Of a stretch of 64,000 nt of DNA, positions 43,674 to 52,414 are shown in pieces. Numbering within the stretch: the first letter of the stretch is position 1; each line of letters begins with the position of its first letter. The stretch comes from Pyrinomonadaceae bacterium (GTDB taxonomy: Bacteria > Acidobacteriota > Blastocatellia > Pyrinomonadales > Pyrinomonadaceae): assembly GCA_019186825.1 (NCBI GenBank), contig JABARP010000022.1:1-64000 (forward strand), given 5' to 3'. Position numbers and translations under genes: made by a program. Below the pieces are notes generated by a model. That model was given only the letters and a program-made list of their open reading frames with translations, made no database searches and was not told where the DNA came from.

Positions 43674-45182
43674 TTAAATTCCCTTTACCGAAGCCGCACG
43701 CCCGGCCGAAACCCAACGGCTCATCTGACGATCGCTATTGCCGGCAGATGCCGCTGCATTCCTCTTTTGCATGGCCAACGCTACGGCGATGATCGCGGCG
43801 TCTTTCGTTTCCCGGTCAGGCTCGACGGTCTTTCGCCGTTCCATAAATCCGTTTATAAAACCTGTATCAAGGTCGCCGCGAATGAAGACCTCGTCGTCCA
43901 TCACTTCGCGAAAGAACGGCAGCGTCGTCTTGATGCCGTCAACTTGATACTCGAGAAGCGCTCGTCGCATTCGGTCGATCGCCTCGGCACGATCGCGGCC
44001 ATAGACCGCGAACTTCGAGATCATCGGGTCGTAGTAGATCGAAACTTCCGCACCCTCGTAAATGCCACCGTCATCGCGGACGCCCGGGCCTTGCGGCAAT
44101 CGAAGCCGCGTGATCTTGCCCGGCGAAGGCAAAAAACCGGCGTCGGCGTCTTCCGCATAGACACGGCATTCGATCGCGTGCCCGCGAAGTACGATGTCGT
44201 CCTGCGTGAACGAAAGTTCACGTCCCGCGGCGACATAGATCTGTTCGCGAACAAGGTCGATGCCGGTAACGAGTTCCGTAACGGGATGTTCGACCTGCAG
44301 GCGCGTGTTCATCTCGAGAAAGTAGAACGAGCGGTCGAGATCCGAGACGAGAAATTCGACGGTTCCCGCACCTTCGTAATTTACGGCCTTTGCGACCTTC
44401 ACGGCACATTCGCCCATCGCCTGTCTGAGTTCGGCAGAATCGATCGGCGACGGAGCCTCTTCAATGACCTTTTGATGCCGACGCTGAATGGAACATTCGC
44501 GTTCGCCGAGATGCACGTGATTGCCGTGTGTGTCCGAAAATATCTGGATCTCGATATGCCGCGGACGCACGATCGCTTTCTCGATATAGACCGAATCGTC
44601 ACCAAAGCTTGCGGCGGCCTCGCCCTGTGCGGTCTCAAGCGCGCTCTGCAGTTCGCTCTCTTCGGCAACAAGCCGCATTCCCTTGCCTCCTCCGCCGGCG
44701 GAAGCCTTGAGCATCACCGGATAACCGAATGATGCCGCAGTTCGGCGAGCATCTTCGTAAGACCTTAGAGGCTCTGTCGTCCCCGGCACGACCGGAACGC
44801 CGGCTTCGATCGCGATCTTTCGCGCGGAGATCTTGCCGCCCATTCCTTCCATCGCTTCGAGCGGCGGTCCGATGAACTTGATTCCCAACGCGGTGACCTC
44901 GCGGACAAACTCCGCATTCTCCGATAGAAATCCGTAGCCGGGATGCACCGCATCGACGCCGCTTGTTCGTGCGACGTCAAGGATCTTGTCGTGTCGAAGA
45001 TAGCTCTCAGAGGATGGAGGCGGTCCGATGTGATACGCCTCATCCGCCATGCGGACGTGAAGCGCAGCCCGATCCGCATCGGAATAGACGGCGACCGTTT
45101 TGATGCCAAGTTCACGGCACGCACGGATAACGCGGCAAGCGATCTCTCCTCGATTTGCGATCAGAATTTTCTTGAACATCAT
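43674..45182 (-). CDS. accC: Acetyl/propionyl-CoA carboxylase biotin carboxylase subunit
   Basis: A 502-residue ATP-grasp enzyme that carboxylates biotin on a carrier protein. Visible are the opening [20 protein letters not shown], the ATP-binding [48 protein letters not shown] (catalytic and metal contacts), and [16 protein letters not shown]. It is about 50 residues longer than E. coli AccC, with a C-terminal tail seen in acyl-CoA carboxylases, but has no attached biotin-carrier domain. No accB or carboxyltransferase gene is adjacent. The ATG overlaps the upstream 94-codon gene by 4 bp. Confidence 0.92.
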   Translation of the reverse strand: MMFKKILIANRGEIACRVIRACRELGIKTVAVYSDADRAALHVRMADEAYHIGPPPSSESYLRHDKILDVARTSGVDAVHPGYGFLSENAEFVREVTALGIKFIGPPLEAMEGMGGKISARKIAIEAGVPVVPGTTEPLRSYEDARRTAASFGYPVMLKASAGGGGKGMRLVAEESELQSALETAQGEAAASFGDDSVYIEKAIVRPRHIEIQIFSDTHGNHVHLGERECSIQRRHQKVIEEAPSPIDSAELRQAMGECAVKVAKAVNYEGAGTVEFLVSDLDRSFYFLEMNTRLQVEHPVTELVTGIDLVREQIYVAAGRELSFTQDDIVLRGHAIECRVYAEDADAGFLPSPGKITRLRLPQGPGVRDDGGIYEGAEVSIYYDPMISKFAVYGRDRAEAIDRMRRALLEYQVDGIKTTLPFFREVMDDEVFIRGDLDTGFINGFMERRKTVEPDRETKDAAIIAVALAMQKRNAAASAGNSDRQMSRWVSAGRAASVKGI

Positions 45183-45463
45183 TCGATTATGGAGTTGACC
45201 TGATTCTTCGGATCGTATCGGATCGCAACGCTCGATCCAGGCGCATAGGAAATTCCTGCGTTCTTTTGAGCTTCGGTCAAAACCTCTGCCGACTCGAATT
45301 CGACGCCATTCAATGTGTAATGATACACGGCCACGATGTCCGAATTCTCACCTTTTTTGAGCTCGATGATGACGCCGTCCGTTATCCGGCCGATCGCGAG
45401 CAGGCGTTCGCGACGGGAGTCCACAGGTTTTTGAGCCTTAAAAAGTCTGTCAAAAATGCCCAT
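45179..45463 (-). CDS. Small DUF3592-like protein
   Basis: A 94-residue protein, probably a small beta fold: [40 protein letters not shown] and [18 protein letters not shown]. This strand order recalls the soluble part of DUF3592 proteins, without their membrane helices. It overlaps accC by 4 bp and follows the PGPGW membrane protein by 15 bp, so it is part of the operon. Function unknown. Confidence 0.65.
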   Translation of the reverse strand: MGIFDRLFKAQKPVDSRRERLLAIGRITDGVIIELKKGENSDIVAVYHYTLNGVEFESAEVLTEAQKNAGISYAPGSSVAIRYDPKNQVNSIIE

Positions 45464-45478
45464 CGCTTCCCTTCTATC

Positions 45479-45907
45479 CTAATCTACAACGAGCGGCGGT
45501 TTACCCCAGCGTGCACGCAGAGCGTTCGCCGCTGCAAGAACATTCGGACGCTTGATGATACGCGCTTCTAGCGGGCGTTTTCCCGGAATGTCGAGCATTA
45601 TCAAACCAAGCAAAATGGTCAAAATTCCCTGTCCCGGAACTCCGGGCAGCGAGAGCAAAATGCCCAGAAAGATCAGGAACACGCCAAGGATATTCTTCAG
45701 TATTACCGCACCCCAGCGAACGAGCCAAGGGCTGTCCGGCAGAAAATCACGTTCGTAGTGCGAACTGAAATAATGTTCCGGGATCTTGACCAGAACGAAG
45801 GCGATCGCACCGAGGCTGAACGTGAATGTCACCGCGAACAGGATAATGCTGATCGCGATACTTTCCCATGTCAAACCGTGCCATTTTTCAGTGAACCAAT
45901 CGATCAT
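45479..45907 (-). CDS. PGPGW-family membrane protein
   Basis: A 142-residue protein with about three membrane helices (IAISIILFAVTFTFSLGAIAFVLV, WGAVILKNILGVFLIFLGILL, ILTILLGLIML). The LPGVPGQGILTILLGL motif is that of the PGPGW / TIGR02611 putative membrane protein family. It starts directly at the stop of the phosphatidyltransferase gene (no gap), which suggests translational coupling and a shared role in lipid or envelope metabolism. Function unknown. Confidence 0.8.
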   Translation of the reverse strand: MIDWFTEKWHGLTWESIAISIILFAVTFTFSLGAIAFVLVKIPEHYFSSHYERDFLPDSPWLVRWGAVILKNILGVFLIFLGILLSLPGVPGQGILTILLGLIMLDIPGKRPLEARIIKRPNVLAAANALRARWGKPPLVVD

Positions 45908-46537
45908 TTATGAGTCCAGCCGGCGAAACTCCTTCCAAACGAAATACATTCTATGCACGAGCGTCCAGACAGAACCGACCGCAAGGATCCAAAGCACGGG
46001 CGGCATACGGTTGGCAAAATAACTCGTCGAATTCCAGTCCCACGTCGAGAGAGCTCCGATCACGAGAAGCACGACACGCTCAGGCCTCTGCAGAAAGCCG
46101 ACATTCGCCTTCACGCCCAAGCCTTCGCTGCGTGCCGTCGTGTAACTGACCATTACGGATGCCATCATTCCGACGCCGGCGAGAAATACGTTAAGTAGAG
46201 AATGCTGCGGCGAATTGCCCGCGTAGAACATTATGATGCCCATAAAGGCAGCCATATCCGACAGTCGGTCGAGCGAAGAATCCAGGAACGAGCCGAACTT
46301 CGTAACGCGGCCCGAATTGCGGGCAACATTCCCGTCGAGCATATCGAAGAGGTTTGCGACGATGAGAACGATGCCGGCCCAAAAGAATTGGCCAAGCCCG
46401 AATAGCACGCCGCAGCCGATGTTGATCGTTACGCCGAGCGTCGTTAGATAGTTCGGGTTGATGCCGCTCGCTGAAAGAGCGCGGACCATCGCGCCGATGA
46501 TCCTTTTTGCTCCGCGGCCTATATTCGAGCCCAGCAT
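45908..46537 (-). CDS. CDP-alcohol phosphatidyltransferase
   Basis: A 209-residue integral membrane enzyme that transfers a phosphatidyl group from a CDP-alcohol to a second alcohol. The family motif D-G-x2-A-R-x8-G-x3-D-x3-D is complete: D68-G69-N-V-A72-R73, G82, D86 and D90 (FDMLDGNVARNSGRVTKFG then SFLDSSLDRLSD). Several hydrophobic helices follow. The substrate, whether glycerol phosphate, inositol phosphate or serine, cannot be fixed from this motif. Followed without gap by the PGPGW protein; preceded by greA. Confidence 0.87.
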   Translation of the reverse strand: MLGSNIGRGAKRIIGAMVRALSASGINPNYLTTLGVTINIGCGVLFGLGQFFWAGIVLIVANLFDMLDGNVARNSGRVTKFGSFLDSSLDRLSDMAAFMGIIMFYAGNSPQHSLLNVFLAGVGMMASVMVSYTTARSEGLGVKANVGFLQRPERVVLLVIGALSTWDWNSTSYFANRMPPVLWILAVGSVWTLVHRMYFVWKEFRRLDS

Positions 46538-46580
46538 CTATTTTCGATCCTCATTTCGTCCGGCCGCTTCGCACGGAAGT

Positions 46581-47048
46581 TTACTCTGCATCGTGGATCG
46601 TCGTGAGACGGCTGATCTCGAAATTTCTCCAGCCGTTCGGGGTCTTGACCTTTACTTCGTCGCCCTCTTCGCGGCCCATCAACGCCTGGCCGATCGGCGA
46701 GACCGTCGAGATAAGGCCCTTGTCCGGGTCGCTCTCCTCGCTTGTTACGAGCTTGTAGCTGACCTTTTCTTCCCTCTCGATATCAAAGAGGATGACCAGC
46801 GAACCGTACGCGACGCGATCCTGCGGGATCTTCGAAAGATCGATGCTCTCGACCTCGCTCATACGCAGCTGGATCTGGCTGATCCGTGCCTGCACGATCG
46901 ACTGCCGCTCCATGGCGGCCTTGTATTCGGCATTCTCGCGGAGGTCACCGAATTCGCGCGCCTTCTGGATCTCCTTTGGGAGTTTGAAATGGAGTTCCTG
47001 CTCGAGTTCGTCGAGCTCGGCCTTAAGTTTCTTCTTTATGTCTTCCAT
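46581..47048 (-). CDS. greA: Transcription elongation factor GreA
   Basis: A 155-residue factor that enters the RNA polymerase secondary channel and stimulates cleavage of backtracked RNA. The N-terminal coiled coil (residues 1-75) carries the tip with acidic residues in AREFGDLRENAEYKAAME. The C-terminal FKBP-like domain ends SRLTTIHDAE. The tip has GDLRENAEY in place of the usual GDLSENAEY, a one-residue change next to the catalytic acids. Lies 9 bp after pfkA on the same strand. Confidence 0.93.
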   Translation of the reverse strand: MEDIKKKLKAELDELEQELHFKLPKEIQKAREFGDLRENAEYKAAMERQSIVQARISQIQLRMSEVESIDLSKIPQDRVAYGSLVILFDIEREEKVSYKLVTSEESDPDKGLISTVSPIGQALMGREEGDEVKVKTPNGWRNFEISRLTTIHDAE

Positions 47049-47057
47049 CTTTCTAAA

Positions 47058-48170
47058 TTAATGGGCACCTTCGGCAAATCTTTCCTTAAGTTCAGCTTCG
47101 TGAGGAGCTGCAAACGATATTCCAACATCACGTGCGGTCCGCACAAGCTGGCCATCGGTCGGCACTCTCTTAATGTTCGAAACCGCCTCGTCAAGCGGTA
47201 CCGTAACGACGGTTCCCGCCTGAAGCGCGACCATCTTGCCGGTCTCGCCGTTCGCAAGCGCACGGGCAGCACACGCCCCGAAATTCGTCCCCAGCATTCG
47301 GTCAAATGCGTTGGGGCTTCCGCCTCTCTGGAGGTGTCCGAGCACGACACAGCGAGACTCTTTGTCCATCATCTCTTCGACGCGGCGGCGTACGATCTCA
47401 CCAATACCGCCAAGCCGAAGTTCTGCGCGGTCCGAGTACGTCTCGCTGGTCCCGACCTCGAGTGCGCCTTCGGCGACGATGATATTCGTAAAGCGTGAAC
47501 CCGCAGCCTCGCGTTCGAGGACCTTTCGCCGAATCGCCTCGAACGAGAACGGTATCTCCGGCATCAGGATGATGTCGGCGCTTCCCGCAAGTCCGGCGTG
47601 AAGGGCGATCCAACCCGTATTGCGGCCCATCACCTCCAGGATCATCACGCGGTCGTGCGAAGCGGCGGTCGTATGAAGGCGATCGAGAGCTTCGGTCGCG
47701 ATGTCGATCGCCGTCATAAATCCGAACGTGAATTCCGTTGCCGCAAGATCGTTGTCGATCGTCTTCGGAACGCCGATAACCGGAAACCCGCGTTTGTGAA
47801 ACTGTTCGGCGATCGCAAGCGTGCCTTCGCCGCCGATCGCGACCAGAGCTTCGATGCCGAGAATATCGAGGTTAGCGAGTGCCTCTGAAACGGGCAGTTC
47901 GGTGAAAACGGGTTTCCCGTCCACCATCTTGACGAAGCTGCCGCGATTCCTTGTCCCGAGAACGGTTCCGCCCTGAGAAAGCAGGCCGCTCACGTTCATC
48001 GGTGAAAGCTTTCGCGTATGGGTTTCGCCTAAGATCCCTTCAAAACTATCTTCAATGCCAATGCATTGCATCCCAAACTTGCCGGTGGCCGTTCTTACGA
48101 CGGCCCGTATCGCTGCGTTCAGGCCGGGGGCGTCGCCGCCGCCCGTTAGAATGCCGATCTGTTTATACAT
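47058..48170 (-). CDS. pfkA: 6-phosphofructokinase, group III type
   Basis: A 370-residue phosphofructokinase that makes fructose 1,6-bisphosphate. GGGDAPGLNAAIR opens the protein. The phosphate-donor loop reads GGEGT (residues 113-117), with Gly at the site equivalent to E. coli Gly104, where PPi enzymes have Asp. The next loop reads PKTIDND with Lys136 where classical ATP enzymes have Gly. This Gly plus Lys combination is that of group III (actinobacterial-type) ATP enzymes such as that of Streptomyces, so ATP use is likely but unproven. The catalytic Asp lies in TIDND. First gene of the operon with greA. Confidence 0.9.
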   Translation of the reverse strand: MYKQIGILTGGGDAPGLNAAIRAVVRTATGKFGMQCIGIEDSFEGILGETHTRKLSPMNVSGLLSQGGTVLGTRNRGSFVKMVDGKPVFTELPVSEALANLDILGIEALVAIGGEGTLAIAEQFHKRGFPVIGVPKTIDNDLAATEFTFGFMTAIDIATEALDRLHTTAASHDRVMILEVMGRNTGWIALHAGLAGSADIILMPEIPFSFEAIRRKVLEREAAGSRFTNIIVAEGALEVGTSETYSDRAELRLGGIGEIVRRRVEEMMDKESRCVVLGHLQRGGSPNAFDRMLGTNFGACAARALANGETGKMVALQAGTVVTVPLDEAVSNIKRVPTDGQLVRTARDVGISFAAPHEAELKERFAEGAH

Positions 48171-48186
48171 AAAAAATCAAGAGTCC

Positions 48187-48213
48187 GTGTAGTAAAACTC
48201 CATTTTACTGCAC
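48187..48213 (-). promoter_or_regulatory. Hairpin between the CtpA-type protease and pfkA
   Basis: GTG-t-AGTAAAA pairs with TTTTACT-g-CAC around a CTCCA loop, in the 67 bp between the two genes. It may act in the pfkA 5' side or as a weak barrier between transcripts. It lacks a proper T tract. Confidence 0.4.
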
Positions 48214-48237
48214 GAACCCGTCCGTTAAAAATTGCGT

Positions 48238-49872
48238 TTACCTTTGTCCGAACAGCCCGGCGGTGTCGACGAGCTTGCTTGCCTCAGGCATTGATTCGAT
48301 CGCCTTGGCAACCTGCGGATCATTTTCCATCAGCACCTGAAAACCGGCTTCAGACGAATAGTTTGCGGTCGCCAATTCCTCGCGTATACGCGAACGCGCA
48401 TATGCCGCGACCTCATCCATCGCTGCGGTCGAAAGGTGGCTTTCCTTGTCGGCAAGCGAAAACTTCACGAACGCATCAAAAAGCTTGTCTGAGACGGCAA
48501 AATCGCCGGGACGCACGACGTTCACAAAGCTCTGCTTGTCATTCTTGTAGGTTTCAAATCCGGGGATCTTCCCGGCAACAAGCTGCCGCACGAAGAAGAA
48601 CGCCTCCTCGTTGACCTTCGCCTTCTTTTGCGGGTCTGCGATCGGATCGACGCGGACGTCAGGCTCGATGCCGCGTCCGCCGTAAAGGATCCGTCCGTTC
48701 GCCGTCTTTACAGGCACGCCTTCGGGCTTTGGCACCGCATGTCCCTCGCTGTCCTCTGCGTCAGCAAGATGCGTGTAATAATCGTAGATCGAGCCGCTGG
48801 AATAATCCCTTTGCAATGACCTGCCGAACGGCGTGTAATATCTTGCGGTCGTAAGCGTCAATCCCGTGCCGTATGGCAGGCGGAATATCCGCTGTACAAG
48901 CCCTTTGCCAAAGCTGTCGCTGCCGACGATAACACCTCGGTCGTAATCCTGAATCGCTCCCGCAACTATCTCGGATGCGGACGCCGAACCGCCGTTGATC
49001 ATAACGACGAGCGGCATTGTTTCAACGTCTCCGCCAATGGCGGGCAGGTCGCGCTTCTGCCCAAGACGTCCGGTCTTGACAGATACGATCGTCTGGCCGC
49101 CGGGAATGAACTTGCTTGCAACCTCGACCGCCTGTTCGAGAATGCCGCCGGGATTATTGCGAAGGTCGAGAATGAGGTTCTTCATTCCCTGTTTTTTGAG
49201 ATCGTTGATCGCCTCGGTCAATTCGTCCGCCGTCGTCTGTTGGAAGCCACCGGTCAATGCGATATACCCCGTGCCGTTCGGGAGCATAAAGTAGTTTCGG
49301 ATCGACGGAAGCGGCACACCGCCACGAATGATCTCGAACGCGACCGGATCCTTGACGCCGACACGCTCGACCGTCAGCTTAACTGGCGTGCCCCGCTCTC
49401 CGCGGACATTCTTTGAGACCTCGGATGCCGTCCATTCGGTCGCATCTTTGCCCTCGACGGTCATAAATTTATCGCCGTACCGCAGGCCGGCTTTCTCGGC
49501 CGGCGTGCCCGGAACGACCGACTGCACATAAACGCCGTCGCGATGCTGAAAGATCGAGACACCGATGCCGTAGAATTGCGATGATTGCTCTTCGTCGAGC
49601 TTTTTTAGTTCACGGCGATTGAAAAAAGACGAGTGCGGATCGAGAGTCCACAGCATTCCCTGTATCGAGCCTTCGGTGAGGTCTTCGAGAGCGATCTTCC
49701 CTGCGTAGTTGTCGATGATGACCTTGTCGGCCTCACGAAGCTGCTTCGTGATCATCTCGTTCGTCACGCCGCCCTGCTCTGCGGCTGCGTCCGATCGATG
49801 GCCAAAAACACCGCCAACAACGGCTCCGACGACGATGACTACTATCGCGATTATTGGAAAATTCTTAAGCAT
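48238..49872 (-). CDS. ctpA: S41 family C-terminal processing protease (CtpA type)
   Basis: About 544 residues from the ATG at 49872, which opens a membrane anchor (LKNFPIIAIVVIVVGAVVGGVFG); a longer frame to 49983 has a basic leader without function. Order of domains: a helical N-terminal region; a PDZ domain (QFYGIGVSIFQHRDGVYVQSVVPGTPAEKAGLRYGDKFM); the S41 core with oxyanion-forming segment ILDLRNNPGG, catalytic Ser in NGGSASASEIVAGA and catalytic Lys in SFGKGLVQ. A C-terminal helical domain follows. Such enzymes trim or degrade envelope proteins after cutting near their C-termini. Divergent from the glycosyltransferase gene. Confidence 0.92.
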   Translation of the reverse strand: MLKNFPIIAIVVIVVGAVVGGVFGHRSDAAAEQGGVTNEMITKQLREADKVIIDNYAGKIALEDLTEGSIQGMLWTLDPHSSFFNRRELKKLDEEQSSQFYGIGVSIFQHRDGVYVQSVVPGTPAEKAGLRYGDKFMTVEGKDATEWTASEVSKNVRGERGTPVKLTVERVGVKDPVAFEIIRGGVPLPSIRNYFMLPNGTGYIALTGGFQQTTADELTEAINDLKKQGMKNLILDLRNNPGGILEQAVEVASKFIPGGQTIVSVKTGRLGQKRDLPAIGGDVETMPLVVMINGGSASASEIVAGAIQDYDRGVIVGSDSFGKGLVQRIFRLPYGTGLTLTTARYYTPFGRSLQRDYSSGSIYDYYTHLADAEDSEGHAVPKPEGVPVKTANGRILYGGRGIEPDVRVDPIADPQKKAKVNEEAFFFVRQLVAGKIPGFETYKNDKQSFVNVVRPGDFAVSDKLFDAFVKFSLADKESHLSTAAMDEVAAYARSRIREELATANYSSEAGFQVLMENDPQVAKAIESMPEASKLVDTAGLFGQR

Positions 49873-49997
49873 TCTAGGCTTCAAACGGGAGCGCAAATAA
49901 CTCTCAATTATAACATACGAGCGGTGGCCGGACTTCGTTGCGAGAAAGCGTCGATTTACTTGTCTGGACGAAACGCGTAACATTACTCTTTTCTCTG

Positions 49998-50738
49998 ATG
50001 CCGAAAAGTCTTTCCATTGTCATTCCTGCATTTAACGAATCCGAGCGTATCGCACCCGGCCTTGCGAAAATACTCACCTACATTCGCGAGCGAAAGATCG
50101 ATGGCGAGCTGATCGTCGTTGATGACGGCTCCAGCGATGACACGGCGGAGGTCGCACGAAATGTCGCCTCTGAATACAGCGATATTGAAACGAACGTCAT
50201 TCGATATGAGCAGAATCGAGGCAAAGGTTACGCCGTTAAGACCGGTCTCCTCGCGGCAAGGGCCGACATCGCTCTTTTTAGCGATGCCGACCTCTCGACG
50301 CCGATCGATGAGGCCGATAAACTCCTCACTCCGATCGCGAATGATGAAATGGACGTAACCTTTGGTTCCCGTGCTATCGACCGCAGCCTTATCGGGACGC
50401 ATCAGCCATGGCGGCGTGAACAAGGCGGAAAGGTGATGAATTTCGTCATTCGAAAGATGTCGGGCCTCGATTTTGCCGACACGCAGTGCGGCTTTAAGGC
50501 TTTTAATATGAAGAAGTTCCGGCCGCTGCTCGACGTAATGACGGTGGATCGGTTCGGATTTGACGTCGAGTTTCTCTTCGTTGCGAAGTATCATGGTTTG
50601 CGGCTTGCGGAGATACCGGTTCGTTGGAATGACGTCGCCGGTTCGAAGGTCAGCGTCTTTAGGGATACCCGCCGAATGTTCTCCGAACTTGCACAAGTTC
50701 GCCGGAACGCGAAAAATGGTCTTTACGATCTAAAATGA
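49998..50738 (+). CDS. GT2 family glycosyltransferase (dolichyl-phosphate glucosyltransferase-like)
   Basis: A 246-residue GT-A enzyme from the ATG at 49998; an earlier in-frame start crosses the ctpA promoter region. The N-terminal SIVIPAFNESERIAPGL, DGELIVVDDGSSDDTAEVA, NRGKGYAVKTGLLAARADIALFSDADLSTP (metal-binding DAD) and AIDRSLIGTHQPWRRE are typical of polyprenyl-phosphate sugar transferases. No membrane helices are present, as in the soluble members. Donor and lipid acceptor cannot be fixed. The stop overlaps the pdxJ start by 4 bp (ATGA), so the two are coupled. Confidence 0.87.
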   Translation: MPKSLSIVIPAFNESERIAPGLAKILTYIRERKIDGELIVVDDGSSDDTAEVARNVASEYSDIETNVIRYEQNRGKGYAVKTGLLAARADIALFSDADLSTPIDEADKLLTPIANDEMDVTFGSRAIDRSLIGTHQPWRREQGGKVMNFVIRKMSGLDFADTQCGFKAFNMKKFRPLLDVMTVDRFGFDVEFLFVAKYHGLRLAEIPVRWNDVAGSKVSVFRDTRRMFSELAQVRRNAKNGLYDLK

Positions 50739-51481
50739 CTGCACGCTTAAATGTAAATATCGATCACGTCGCGACCATCCGCGAGGCTCGAAAGACCATC
50801 GAGCCAAGCGTTGGCGCCGCGGCGATCCTGTGTGAAAAGGCAGGCGCGGACGGCATCACCGTCCATCTTCGCAGCGATCGCCGGCATATACAGGACGCCG
50901 ACCTCGACGTGCTTCGCGGGGTCGTAACAACATATCTGAACGTTGAGATGGCGGCGACCGATGAGATGGTCGAGATCGCAAAACGAACACGTCCCGATGC
51001 CGTCTCGCTCGTTCCCGAAAGCCCGACAGAGATCACGACCGAAGGCGGACTGGACGTTATCGGAAACTTTGACGCGGTCGCAAAAGCCGCTAAAGAATTG
51101 TCGGCTGCGGGCATCTTTGTCAGCATATTTATCGATCCGATCGAGGATCAGATCACCGCAGCAAAAAAGGCTGGTGCCGGACAGATCGAGCTTTGCACCG
51201 CAGAATATGCCGAATTGACGCTCGGCGCGCGTGCTGCACACGGTGAAGGCCGCAAAAAAGCCGCTGCCGAGGTCGAAAGACTGCATGATGCGGCTTTGCA
51301 CGCCCAGAATAAGGGTCTGATAGTCGCCGCGGGGCACGGCCTTACGACGCGGAATATCGCACCACTCGCTGCCATGCCGGAGATCGCGGAATTCAACATC
51401 GGCCATAACATCATTTCGCGTGCAGTTTTCTGCGGGCTGGAAGAGGCCGTCCGCGAGATGCTTGCAGCCATCGGCAGATAG
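50735..51481 (+). CDS. pdxJ: Pyridoxine 5'-phosphate synthase
   Basis: A 248-residue TIM-barrel enzyme that condenses 1-deoxyxylulose 5-phosphate and 3-amino-2-oxopropyl phosphate to pyridoxine 5'-phosphate (vitamin B6). Opening LNVNIDHVATIREARK, then DGITVHLRSDRRHIQDAD, NVEMAAT, VSLVPE, FVSIFIDP, IELCTAEY and VAAGHGL match the active-site loops including the catalytic His and Glu. The usual length. Coupled by overlap to the glycosyltransferase. A small Cys-rich gene follows 4 bp later. Confidence 0.95.
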   Translation: MTARLNVNIDHVATIREARKTIEPSVGAAAILCEKAGADGITVHLRSDRRHIQDADLDVLRGVVTTYLNVEMAATDEMVEIAKRTRPDAVSLVPESPTEITTEGGLDVIGNFDAVAKAAKELSAAGIFVSIFIDPIEDQITAAKKAGAGQIELCTAEYAELTLGARAAHGEGRKKAAAEVERLHDAALHAQNKGLIVAAGHGLTTRNIAPLAAMPEIAEFNIGHNIISRAVFCGLEEAVREMLAAIGR

Positions 51482-51485
51482 CTTT

Positions 51486-51758
51486 ATGTCTGACCTCTCA
51501 CAAAAAAATAGCCAGCGCGACCTTGCCGCCATTTTTGCGGCTCTCGAGAAAATGAACCATCGGCTCGACAAACTTGAAGGCAAAGCGGCCAGCACTCCGC
51601 CCGCTGCCTCGAATACACCCCACCCGAGCACGGACAAATTTTCCGTCGCCGAGGCGATAGCAGACAGCATCTTCGCCTCGATGAAGGAAAAGGCCTGCCA
51701 GTTCGAACCTGACAAGCCTTGTGATCATTGCTCGATGTGCAATTCGAGAGGGTTCTGA
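51486..51758 (+). CDS. Small protein with a C-terminal CxxCxxC motif
   Basis: A 90-residue protein from the ATG at 51486, starting 4 bp after pdxJ. The first half is a short amphipathic helix (DLSQKNSQRDLAAIFAALEKMNHRLDKLEG), then a Pro/Ala/Thr linker, another helix (FSVAEAIADSIFASMKEKACQF) and a tail CDHCSMCNSRGF ending the protein. The three closely spaced Cys, plus one earlier, could bind zinc or an Fe-S cluster. I do not recognise the family. Confidence 0.6.
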   Translation: MSDLSQKNSQRDLAAIFAALEKMNHRLDKLEGKAASTPPAASNTPHPSTDKFSVAEAIADSIFASMKEKACQFEPDKPCDHCSMCNSRGF

Positions 51759-51780
51759 ACCCGGTGCGGGTCGCGGCGGC

Positions 51781-52392
51781 TTATTTGTGCTGCCGCATAG
51801 AATTCGCATCGCCGACGGTCGGGACCGACTTCGCACTTTCATCCGCCTTAAAGAAAGGTTCTTCCTTAAAGCCCAGCAATCCGGCGGTCAGGACGGCAGG
51901 AAATGAGTTTCGCGTCGTGTTATAGTCCGTCACGGCCTTATTGTAATCCTGCCGCGTGGTCGCAATTCGGTTCTCCGTCCCCGCAAGCTCGTCCTGAACC
52001 TTCATAAAAGCCTCGCTCGAACGCAGCTGCGGATAGTTCTCAGAAAGGCTCAGAAGGCGTCCTATCGTGCCTCCAAAGCTGTTAGCAGCGTCGATCACAG
52101 CCTGTTTCTGCTCGGGTGTAGAGTCACCGCCGGCGGGAGCCGCACTTGTTGCGTTCAATAGACGGGAACGCGCCTCGGAGATTTGACCGAAAACTTCCTG
52201 CTCGTTGACGCCGACCATCTTCGCGGTTTCGATCATATTGGGGATCAGATCGGCCCTGCGTTGAAGAGCCGCCTCGATGTCAGCCCATTTTCCGCGGACG
52301 CCCTGCTGTTTCGCGGTCAACTCGTTATAGCTGCACCCGGAAAGCAGGAAGCCCGAAACTAAGATCACGATCAATAAAAATACTCTCTTCAT
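51781..52392 (-). CDS. LemA family lipoprotein
   Basis: A 203-residue protein with a lipoprotein signal (RVFLLIVILVSGFLLSGCSYN, lipobox LSGC with Cys at residue 20). The mature part is the LemA four-helix bundle: NELTAKQQGVRGKWADIEAALQRRADLIPNMIET, LSLSENYPQLRSSEAFMKVQDELAGTENRIATTRQDYNKAVTDYNT and SFPAVLTAGLLGFKEEPFF. It lies two genes downstream of a TPM-domain protein, its usual partner, but a nucleotidyltransferase gene separates them. Role unknown; envelope integrity is one proposal for the family. Confidence 0.9.
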   Translation of the reverse strand: MKRVFLLIVILVSGFLLSGCSYNELTAKQQGVRGKWADIEAALQRRADLIPNMIETAKMVGVNEQEVFGQISEARSRLLNATSAAPAGGDSTPEQKQAVIDAANSFGGTIGRLLSLSENYPQLRSSEAFMKVQDELAGTENRIATTRQDYNKAVTDYNTTRNSFPAVLTAGLLGFKEEPFFKADESAKSVPTVGDANSMRQHK

Positions 52393-52414
52393 AACTTATC
52401 CTCTCCCTAAAGAA

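Noticed and set aside
43566..44732. A 388-codon open frame on the plus strand opposite accC.
   Set aside because: Antisense to the ATP-grasp core of a certain gene, with biased composition.
46458..47498. A 346-codon open frame on the plus strand opposite greA and pfkA.
   Set aside because: It crosses the intergenic gap and two recognised genes; no domain similarity.
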